From Deltaproteobacteria bacterium (lineage in GTDB: Bacteria; Desulfobacterota; Desulfobacteria; Desulfobacterales; Desulfatibacillaceae), in assembly GCA_019308705.1 (NCBI GenBank), contig JAFDHW010000097.1, forward strand, positions 1 through 7,766: a DNA stretch of 7,766 nucleotides, given 5' to 3'. Below the pieces are notes generated by a model. The model saw only the letters and a list, made by a program, of their open reading frames with translations, had not been told where the DNA came from and ran no database searches. Both the position numbers and the translations under genes were made by a program. Shown piece by piece: positions 1 through 5,074 of this stretch. Within the stretch, counting starts at the first letter, position 1. The number at the start of each line of letters is the position of its first letter.

Positions 1-184
1 GCTTCGTGAATAATCCGGGTTATACGGATTTAAACAGGTTGGGTGCCAATGGAAGGGTCCTTGAAAAAGGCACGCTGTTTCTTTGAGGAATGCTGACATC
101 GGCGAAATTTTTCATGAATAATCCGGGCTAGGAATCGGACTGTTTTCCAACAGGCCGACAGGTGGCCTTCGGGCCGAGGGGCCC
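1..184. other. Non-coding A+T-richer left flank
   Basis: No supportable gene is seen here. The longest ATG-initiated frame I checked starts at 49 and ends at the TGA at 94-96, only 15 residues, and has no recognisable product. The stretch holds the two direct repeats (3-22 and 111-130) and a perfect short hairpin at 164-175, GGCC-TTCG-GGCC, with a stable tetraloop type. That hairpin has no T-run after it, so I do not call it a terminator. Composition resembles the neighbouring insertion sequence rather than the G+C-rich genes to the right. The stretch may be debris of another mobile element, but this is inference. Confidence 0.5.
3..130. repeat. Pair of 20-base direct repeats, 108 bases apart
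   Basis: Positions 3-22 and 111-130 match at 18 of 20 bases. Both contain the core TGAATAATCCGGG (7-19 and 115-127), and the differences are G/A at repeat position 4 and T/C at position 18. The copies lie in the same orientation in non-coding sequence beside the insertion sequence. They could be an interspersed genomic repeat, the ends of a small non-autonomous element, or remnants of another transposon. The sequence alone does not decide between these. Confidence 0.6.
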
Positions 185-216
185 AAAAAATTTGGTGATT
201 GTAAACGATCTCCCAC
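185..216. repeat. Left terminal inverted repeat of the insertion sequence
   Basis: The repeat reads AAAAAATTT-GGTGATT and then ends in GATCTCCCAC. Aligned with the reverse complement of 1042-1074 it shows one single-base gap and three mismatches over about 32 positions. Outside base 185 the similarity stops. The inner seven bases, CTCCCAC, are also complementary to the transposase ribosome binding site just downstream (see 209-233). Confidence 0.85.
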
Positions 217-233
217 TAGATTAAGGTGGGAGA
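209..233 (+). promoter_or_regulatory. Hairpin covering the transposase ribosome binding site
   Basis: TCTCCCAC (209-216) is the exact reverse complement of GTGGGAGA (226-233), with a loop of nine bases. The right arm is the Shine-Dalgarno sequence of the transposase and ends directly against its ATG at 234. The left arm is the inner end of the left terminal repeat. In an mRNA that runs in from outside the element this would form an 8-base-pair stem and hide the ribosome binding site. Such protection against read-through expression is well established for other insertion sequences (for example IS10 and IS50). Its operation here is inferred from the sequence. Confidence 0.6.
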
Positions 234-1056
234 ATGACCGTAGAATACTTCGAACGTATTGTAAAGACTGAGAATTCCGCCAAGCGGTTTTTTGTCGGTC
301 GATGTTGGAAAAACGGTCAACGTTTTTGCCCTCGCTGTTTGACTAGCGAGATACCGGTGTAAACGGTGCCATTACGATTTCCATAACTTCACCGGCAGGT
401 GGATCAACCAGGTCAGGCTCACCTGCCGCCAGTGGCTTTGGATCATCAAATTCTTCGAACTGGAGCTGTCCACCAGAAAGATCAGCCAGCAGCTCCAGAT
501 CAGCTACCCGACAGCCCTCAAGGCCACGACAATCCTTCGGCTGGCAATCCTTCACAATTGCCAGCCAGAAGGATTGCTCTCCGGGGAGATTGAACTGGAC
601 GAGGCTTATTTTGGCGGAAAACGAAAGGGCAAAAGGGGCCGGGGAGCAGCCAATAAAACCCCTGTTTTCGGCATCTTGGAACGCAACGGCCAAGTCAAGG
701 TCGAGGTCGTCCAAAACGTCACCGCGCATACCCTTTTGACGAATACCGTCAAGGTGGTCCGGCGCGGCTCCATCGTTTACACCGACCACTACAGCGGCTA
801 TGATTCCTTGATGTTCTGCGGCTATCGGCATCTCAAGATCAACCACAAAAAGCTCTTCGCCCAGGGCAAGGTCTACATCAATGGCATCGAGGGGTTCTGG
901 AGCTTCGCCAAGGAACGGATCATGAAACACCATGGCGTCTCCAAGAAAAAATTCCCTCTCTACCTCAAGGAAATGGAGTTCAGATACAACCACCGAAACG
1001 AGGATATCTTCCCCTTGCTAGCTAATTTCCTCGTCTCGTTTGTGGGAGATCTTTGA
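234..1056 (+). pseudogene. IS1595-family transposase, frameshifted in the zinc ribbon
   Basis: This encodes a DDE-type transposase for cutting and joining the element ends. Reading begins at ATG 234 behind AAGGTGGGAG and gives 42 residues with C-P-R-C at residues 32-35, then stops at TAA 360-362. The remainder is read one base later: from about 349 it gives R-Y-R-C-K-R-C-H-Y-D-F and runs open to TGA 1054-1056, inside the right terminal repeat. The two Cys pairs of the zinc ribbon thus lie in different frames. Catalytic candidates are Asp at 598-600, Asp at 784-786 and Glu at 889-891 (N-G-I-E-G-F-W). Restoring two bases after L-T-S-E gives L-T-S-E-R-Y-R-C. The linker between the Cys pairs would still be about seven residues shorter than I expect for the family, so one deletion of 20-odd bases could explain both defects. 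A 160-residue fragment starting at TTG 574 could be translated but would lack the DNA-binding part. Confidence 0.85.
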
Positions 1057-1074
1057 TAATCACCTAAATTTTTT
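1042..1074. repeat. Right terminal inverted repeat of the insertion sequence
   Basis: GTGGGAGATC followed by AATCACC, T, AAATTTTTT is the inverted partner of 185-216. The last codons and TGA stop of the transposase (1054-1056) lie inside it, so coding sequence and transposase-binding end overlap. Confidence 0.85.
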
Positions 1075-1100
1075 CCAAAATGCGTTTTTTTCCTTATGCT
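1072..1100 (+). promoter_or_regulatory. Candidate outward promoter at the right end of the insertion sequence
   Basis: TTTCCA (1072-1077, 4 of 6 to the -35 consensus) and TATGCT (1095-1100, 4 of 6 to the -10 consensus) are separated by exactly 17 bases and point at the DUF362 gene, whose ATG is at 1136. The -35 half straddles the end of the terminal repeat, so the insertion may have created or changed this promoter. Matches are moderate and the region is A+T-rich, where chance matches are common. Confidence 0.4.
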
Positions 1101-1135
1101 AAAAAAGTCCTGTCTTTTTCTTCTGGGAGGCCGTC

Positions 1136-2641
1136 ATGAGGGAGAACGTTGTCGCGGCGGTGAGGTGTGACCGGCGGGACAAGTACGAGCTTTTGGAGGA
1201 GGTGCTGGAGCGGGGCGATTTTCTGGAGGTGTTGGAGGAGCGCCGGGCGGAGGCAGGCAAGAGCCGGGCGGATTTCCGGGTGGCGGTGAAGGTGAACCTG
1301 TCCATGATGCTCAGGCGGGCGGACGTGGGCACCTATACGGACCCTTTCCTGGTGGTGCATTTGCTGCGGTGGCTGCTTCTGCGGGGGTATGAGAACCTGG
1401 TGGTGGTGGAAAGCCAGAACCTGTACGGCAACTGGTTCGAGCGGCGGAGCGTGGTGCAGGTGGGGGCCCGGGCGGGATTTTACGACGAGTCCGTGCTGGC
1501 GGCCTGGCGGGGGGAGGACCGGTGGATGATCCCCGTGCGCGGGGGCGGTGTGGACGCCGAGGTGCCCCTGGTGGACCTGACCCTGGACACCTTGGAGGAG
1601 GACCTGGGCGGCGCGGCGGGCGTGGTGCCCCTCGGCCGGGAGTGGGTGGACGCGGATTTCCGGGTGTCCATGGCCAAGTTAAAGAGCCACTTTTATTCCC
1701 ACTACACCCTGGCCATCAAGAACGTGTACGGCGCGCTGCCCATGCAGGACAAGGTGCGGCACTACCACTGCAAGCGGGCGGTGGGCTCCTGGACCGCCCT
1801 GCTCATCCACAAGTATCCCGTGCACTTCTGCGTGGTGGACGCCTATTCCGCCGCGGACGGGCTTTTGGGCGTAAAGATGAAGGCCATCGGCAACAAGACG
1901 CACACGCTTTTGGCCGGGGAGGACATCCTGGCCGTGGACCACTACGGCGCGAAGCTCATGGGCATCCGGGCGGAGAAGACCACCATGTACAAGCACCTGG
2001 CGCGGCTTTCCGCCCCCCGTCCCTACAAGGTGGAGGGAAACGCCGGGCGGCTTCGGCCTTGGAGGAACATCCCCTGGCTGGTGGCGCTGTTCTGCGCCGT
2101 CATCGAGTCCTCGGCGAACCTCATGGACTGGATGGGAGCGCTCGCCACGGGCGGGTACGACCGGTGCTTCCCCCACAAAAAGAACAACCGCAGCCTGTTC
2201 AAGCGCGCGCTCTACTGGATCACCCAGCCGGTGAACATCCTCCTGGACGTGGGGTTTCTGCGTCTGCGGTTCCGCAAGCGGCGGTTTTTCAGGAAGATCC
2301 GCCAGCATCAGGAGGCGGCCCCCATCCTGTGCGGCTCGCCCTTTCTCCTGCGCAAGCTGGCCTATTTGTCGCCCGGGGACATGGAGCGGCTGGCGGACCT
2401 TCTGGAGAAGCACCCGCCCGGGCCGGTGTCCTTTTCCGGGCACTACCTGTTTTTCGGCAAGACCGAGGCGGCGTTTCCCGCGCGGCTTTCCCCGGCGGTC
2501 ATCGCCGCGGCCAAGCTGGCGGGCCAGGTGTACGCCACCGGGGCGGACGCCCGGGCCGTGGCCGCCGAGCTTCGCGCCGTAGCCGGCCTGCACCCCCAAA
2601 TGTTCGGCAAGCGGATGGACTATGCCTACTGTTACCGCTGA
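1136..2641 (+). CDS. DUF362 domain-containing protein, no ferredoxin module
   Basis: A 501-residue protein. The start has GGGAGG (1125-1130) five bases upstream. The DUF362 signature is clear: K-L-K-S-H at residues 181-185 followed by A-I-K-N-V-Y-G at 193-199, then M-Q-D-K-V-R-H-Y-H, and V-V-D-A-Y-S-A-A-D-G at 233-242. DUF362 proteins are often annotated as iron-sulfur proteins because many carry a 2[4Fe-4S] ferredoxin domain. No C-x2-C-x2-C cluster is present here, and the biochemical role of the domain is not established to my knowledge. The C-terminal third is unlike the core: a hydrophobic stretch at about 311-330 may touch the membrane, and residues 376-390 are strongly basic. No signal peptide is seen. 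The gene follows the insertion sequence, which may drive it, and converges on the flavin oxidoreductase with 6 bases between stops. It is complete and shows no damage. Confidence 0.85.
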   Translation: MRENVVAAVRCDRRDKYELLEEVLERGDFLEVLEERRAEAGKSRADFRVAVKVNLSMMLRRADVGTYTDPFLVVHLLRWLLLRGYENLVVVESQNLYGNWFERRSVVQVGARAGFYDESVLAAWRGEDRWMIPVRGGGVDAEVPLVDLTLDTLEEDLGGAAGVVPLGREWVDADFRVSMAKLKSHFYSHYTLAIKNVYGALPMQDKVRHYHCKRAVGSWTALLIHKYPVHFCVVDAYSAADGLLGVKMKAIGNKTHTLLAGEDILAVDHYGAKLMGIRAEKTTMYKHLARLSAPRPYKVEGNAGRLRPWRNIPWLVALFCAVIESSANLMDWMGALATGGYDRCFPHKKNNRSLFKRALYWITQPVNILLDVGFLRLRFRKRRFFRKIRQHQEAAPILCGSPFLLRKLAYLSPGDMERLADLLEKHPPGPVSFSGHYLFFGKTEAAFPARLSPAVIAAAKLAGQVYATGADARAVAAELRAVAGLHPQMFGKRMDYAYCYR

Positions 2642-2652
2642 CCCGGATCAGC
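2637..2652. repeat. 16-base dyad spanning both stop codons of convergent genes
   Basis: GCTGA-CCCGGA-TCAGC has five-base arms that contain the TGA stop of the DUF362 gene (2639-2641) and the TGA stop of the opposing oxidoreductase (2648-2650). It fills the whole gap between the two genes. The stem is short and has no T-run on either side, so it is at best a weak two-way termination signal. The symmetry may be chance, helped by two facing TGA codons. Confidence 0.3.
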
Positions 2653-3928
2653 CCGCCGCGGCCTCCCTTTCCAGCATGGCTTCCTGCTCCGCCTTCACCT
2701 CCGGGTTGTAGCAGTCCACGGGCAGGCGGCCCGCACGGGCGATGCACCGGTTGCACCAGTCGCACCGCGGGCCGGTGACGCCCTGTTTCAGGTGGCGGAA
2801 AAGGTACGGGTCCGCGATCATGGCCCGGCCGCAGGACACCGCGTCCACCCAGCCCCTTGCCACGGCGCTTTCCATGGCCTCCCGGGTCTGGAACCCGCCC
2901 ACGCAGATGACCGGAATGGACAGCCTCTGCTTGAACCGGCGGGCGTACTCCAGGTTAAACCCCTCCCGGGGGGAGAACAGGGCGTTGAAGAACCCGGCCA
3001 AGGGGTGGCGGAACAGGGAAACCCCGGTGCGCCGCCACCAGGACAGCTGGGGGCCGATGCCTTCGGCCAGAAGGTCTTCGAAAAACCCGTTGAACGTGCC
3101 CCGGATCATGGGGAACCCGGACTCGTAGTGCCCCACGGTGACCTCCACGCCGTGGACGCCCTCTTCCTGGAGAATGTGCGCCACCTCCACCAGGTCCGCG
3201 CCGGAAAGGCCCTTCCGGCCCGGGAGATAATCCGCGCCGTTGATCTTCAGGATCACGCAGAAGTCCTCGCCCGTGCGTTCGCGGATGCCCCAATAGATTT
3301 CCAAAAGGATGCGCATGCGCCGGACGAAGCTGCCGCCGTATTCGTCGGTGCGGCGGTTGGTGTAGGGGGTGAGGAACTGGTTGAGCAGGTAGCCGTGGCC
3401 CACATGGATCTGCACGCCGTCAAACCCCGCCTCGCGGCAGACCTGGGCCGCGTTCACGTAGTCCGCGATGACGCCCTTGACCTCGTCCGTGGAAAGGGGC
3501 CTCGGCTTGGTGCCCATGATCTTTTCCCGCACGTCCGAGGCGGACACCGCAGAGGAAAGCCCCATGGCCCGGGCAAGCACCTGCCTGCCGCAGTGGTTGA
3601 TCTGGCCCAGGACGGCCCCGCCGTGGGAATGCACCAGGTCCGCGAGCCGGGAAAGGCCCTCCACCTTGTCCCGGTTGTCCGCCCCGCACATGCGGTAGGT
3701 GGATTTGCCCTCCTTGCTCACGAACAGGTTGCCCGTGATGATCAAGGGCGTGCCCGCCTCGGCGATGGGCCGGTAGAACTCCAGAAGCTCGTCGGTGACG
3801 AACCCGTCCTCCGAGGACCGGGTCTCGGAGGTGGCGGTCTTGAACACCCGCCCGGAAACCGTGAGCGGCCCCAGGGAAAGCGGCTTGAACAGGTGACTTT
3901 CGATTCCGGCGGAAACTGCGTCCTCCAT
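2648..3928 (-). CDS. NADH:flavin oxidoreductase, old yellow enzyme family, with C-terminal Cys cluster
   Basis: A 426-residue FMN-dependent TIM-barrel enzyme expected to reduce activated C=C bonds with NAD(P)H in the cytoplasm. The start at 3928 is chosen because AAGGAGGT lies four bases upstream; the longer frame from 3973 has no such site. Family landmarks in order: L-F-K-P-L-S-L-G-P-L near the start, G-Q-I-N-H-C-G-R-Q at 108-116, the H-V-G-H-G-Y-L pair (His175, His178) that binds substrate in this family, N-R-R-T-D-E-Y-G-G at 191-199, and V-G-G-F at about 343-346. Near the end C-D-W-C-N-R-C plus a further Cys (389, 392, 395, 406) resembles the [4Fe-4S] motif of trimethylamine dehydrogenase and 2,4-dienoyl-CoA reductase. 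The protein lacks the C-terminal FAD/NAD(P) domains of those enzymes. Residues of about 270-320 form an extra Trp/Phe-rich segment. It is probably cotranscribed with the upstream hydrolase (90 bases apart). The exact substrate is unknown. Confidence 0.9.
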   Translation of the reverse strand: MEDAVSAGIESHLFKPLSLGPLTVSGRVFKTATSETRSSEDGFVTDELLEFYRPIAEAGTPLIITGNLFVSKEGKSTYRMCGADNRDKVEGLSRLADLVHSHGGAVLGQINHCGRQVLARAMGLSSAVSASDVREKIMGTKPRPLSTDEVKGVIADYVNAAQVCREAGFDGVQIHVGHGYLLNQFLTPYTNRRTDEYGGSFVRRMRILLEIYWGIRERTGEDFCVILKINGADYLPGRKGLSGADLVEVAHILQEEGVHGVEVTVGHYESGFPMIRGTFNGFFEDLLAEGIGPQLSWWRRTGVSLFRHPLAGFFNALFSPREGFNLEYARRFKQRLSIPVICVGGFQTREAMESAVARGWVDAVSCGRAMIADPYLFRHLKQGVTGPRCDWCNRCIARAGRLPVDCYNPEVKAEQEAMLEREAAAG

Positions 3929-3932
3929 GCCC

Positions 3933-3940
3933 ACCTCCTT
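3933..3940 (-). promoter_or_regulatory. Strong ribosome binding site fixing the oxidoreductase start
   Basis: AAGGAGGT on the minus strand is a near-perfect Shine-Dalgarno sequence, four bases before the ATG at 3928. It decides for this start over the in-frame ATG at 3973, which lies 15 codons upstream and lacks a comparable site. Confidence 0.85.
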
Positions 3941-3957
3941 TTGGGAGTCTGAAGGCA

Positions 3958-3987
3958 GAGCCGCTCTATCCAAGGGCGACGCGGCTC
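3958..3987. repeat. Inverted repeat between hydrolase and oxidoreductase genes
   Basis: GAGCCGC (3958-3964) and GCGGCTC (3981-3987) form a seven-base-pair G+C-rich stem with a 16-base loop, in the 90-base gap between the two minus-strand genes. There is no following T-run, so a complete terminator is unlikely. It could mark partial termination or mRNA processing that gives the two genes different levels. Confidence 0.35.
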
Positions 3988-4018
3988 GAGATGGCCGAGT
4001 ATTCCCGGACCGCTTCCC

Positions 4019-4852
4019 CTACAAATGCTCCTGGAACCACTCCACCAGGTCGCCCACGGGTTTTTCCCAGCCCACGTCGTTGTGGGTTTCGTGGAAGTAG
4101 CCGGGATATTCGATACGCTGTTTATCGGTGATGGCCACGCTGTGGTAGAACTCGTGGCCGGATTCCGGGGCAACCAGGCGGTCTGCCGCGCCGTGGATCA
4201 TGAACAGCGGCGGGCAGAACTCCGGGGCGTGCTTTTTCACCCACTTGGCCGCCGCGCCCATTTCCGTGCCGAACCGGGCCGAGGCCGTGGAGTGGACCAG
4301 GGGGTCGGCCTTGTACTCCGCCACCACCCGGGCGTCGCGGGAGATGGCTTCGGCCTCCAGGCCGGTTTCCATGGAAAAGGTGGGCCACACCGCGGAAAGG
4401 GCCTTGGCGGCCAGGATGAGAAAGGGGCTCACCGCGCCCTGTTCCAGGGCCGGGCCGGACACCGCTACGCCGGCCAGGCCCCCCGGGTGGCGGATGACGT
4501 AATCCAGGGTGATGAGCCCGCCCATGGAATGGCCGAAGAGGAACAGGGGCAGGCCGGGCTCCCGTTCGCGCACCAGGGTCAGGAAGGCGTGGAGGTCTCC
4601 CCTGAACTGGCCCCAGGAGTCCACGTGGCCGCGGGGGCCGAAGCTTTTGCCGTGGCCCCGGTTGTCCGCCGCGTACACGGCGAACCCTGCGGGCAGCAGG
4701 CTGGCCACGACGTTCTTGTAGCGGCCCGAGTGCTCCCCGAACCCGTGGATGATGACGATCACGGCCTTGGCCTGTTTCCTCGCCGGTTTCCAGGACTGCC
4801 AGAACATCTGCTGTCCCGGCCCGCGGACGAGGTACTCGGTATGGTGTTTCAT
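4019..4852 (-). CDS. Alpha/beta-hydrolase, monoacylglycerol lipase / lysophospholipase type
   Basis: A 277-residue serine hydrolase of the COG2267 (PldB-like, serine aminopeptidase S33 fold) group, a normal length for the group. Visible landmarks are the oxyanion-side H-G-F-G-E-H-S-G-R-Y at 36-45, D-N-R-G-H-G-K-S at 63-70, the nucleophile elbow G-H-S-M-G-G with Ser109, the acid in G-A-A-D-R-L-V (Asp224) and the catalytic His in Y-P-G-Y-F-H-E (His254). The triad is therefore complete. The family cleaves acyl esters such as monoacylglycerols or lysophospholipids; the substrate here cannot be read from sequence. No signal peptide or lipobox is seen, so it is probably cytoplasmic or peripheral to the membrane. 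GGGGGAG (4856-4862) precedes the start. It is the first gene of a probable two-gene unit with the oxidoreductase and diverges from the sensor kinase. Confidence 0.9.
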   Translation of the reverse strand: MKHHTEYLVRGPGQQMFWQSWKPARKQAKAVIVIIHGFGEHSGRYKNVVASLLPAGFAVYAADNRGHGKSFGPRGHVDSWGQFRGDLHAFLTLVREREPGLPLFLFGHSMGGLITLDYVIRHPGGLAGVAVSGPALEQGAVSPFLILAAKALSAVWPTFSMETGLEAEAISRDARVVAEYKADPLVHSTASARFGTEMGAAAKWVKKHAPEFCPPLFMIHGAADRLVAPESGHEFYHSVAITDKQRIEYPGYFHETHNDVGWEKPVGDLVEWFQEHL

Positions 4853-4918
4853 GGGCTCCCCCGGCCCCTTCGCGAAAAGGGCATGTTATTGTTGCATTCT
4901 TTGGACTTGTCCGGTAAG

Positions 4919-4947
4919 TTTATACCCTGGTCAACTGCGTGCATCAA
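4919..4947 (-). promoter_or_regulatory. Sigma70-like promoter for the hydrolase-oxidoreductase unit
   Basis: On the minus strand TTGATG (4947-4942, 4 of 6) and TATAAA (4924-4919, 5 of 6) are separated by exactly 17 bases. Transcription would begin near 4912, giving a leader of about 60 bases before the hydrolase ATG at 4852. It is an A+T-rich island in G+C-rich surroundings, which makes a chance match less likely. I see no equally good promoter for the divergent kinase. Confidence 0.55.
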
Positions 4948-4965
4948 GTGCGATCCCGCCGGGTT

Positions 4966-4975
4966 CGGCATGCCG
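4966..4975. repeat. Perfect palindrome CGGCATGCCG in the divergent region
   Basis: A ten-base perfect palindrome lies between the hydrolase promoter and the kinase gene, about 19 bases upstream of the hydrolase -35 element and 100 bases upstream of the kinase ATG. It might be an operator for a dimeric regulator. It is short and a single copy, so chance in G+C-rich DNA is a real alternative. Confidence 0.25.
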
Positions 4976-5074
4976 GTGCAGCCGGGGGGTCGGGCATCCA
5001 TCTTCCACCAGCCGCCGCCTCAACCTGACAACCCGTCCTTCGGGGGTCGAAGAAAAAACCCGCCGGGAGCCGCC

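Larger units (their letters stand above)
185..1074 (+). mobile_element. IS1595-family insertion sequence, probably inactive
   Basis: An element of about 890 bases is bounded by inverted repeats (185-216 and 1042-1074) and carries one transposase gene that fills it. The transposase has the features of the IS1595 family (ISXO2-like DDE domain): an N-terminal zinc ribbon, then D-E-A-Y-F-G-G, T-D-H-Y-S-G-Y and N-G-I-E-G-F-W motifs. IS1595 elements usually make 8-base target duplications. I compared 177-184 with 1075-1082 and see none, so either the true ends differ by a few bases or the duplication has decayed. The transposase is frameshifted, so the copy should not move by itself, though an intact relative could mobilise it in trans. 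Its composition is less G+C-rich than the genes to the right, which fits acquisition by transfer. Confidence 0.85.

Noticed and set aside
234..1056. Programmed frameshifting to make a full-length transposase
   Set aside because: No slippery heptamer or stimulatory hairpin is seen near 340-362, the needed shift is +1 (or -2), and the zinc-ribbon linker also looks shortened, which fits a damaging deletion better.
177..1082. Target-site duplication of the insertion sequence
   Set aside because: The eight bases outside each proposed end (177-184 and 1075-1082) do not match.
1522..2778. A 418-codon plus-strand frame within the DUF362 gene
   Set aside because: It overlaps the DUF362 frame almost fully, is dominated by Gly, Arg, Pro and Ala, and matches no family; it is a shadow frame.
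2792..3952. A 386-codon plus-strand frame opposite the flavin oxidoreductase
   Set aside because: The minus strand carries clear old-yellow-enzyme motifs and a strong ribosome binding site; the plus frame is Gly/Val/His/Ala-rich without motifs.
5031..5060. Terminator-like ACCCG-TCCTT-CGGGGGT followed by an A-run just before the kinase
   Set aside because: The stem is only four to five pairs and no T-run follows in the plus direction. On the minus strand the T-run (from the A-run at 5053-5058) precedes the hairpin, so neither strand gives a proper terminator.
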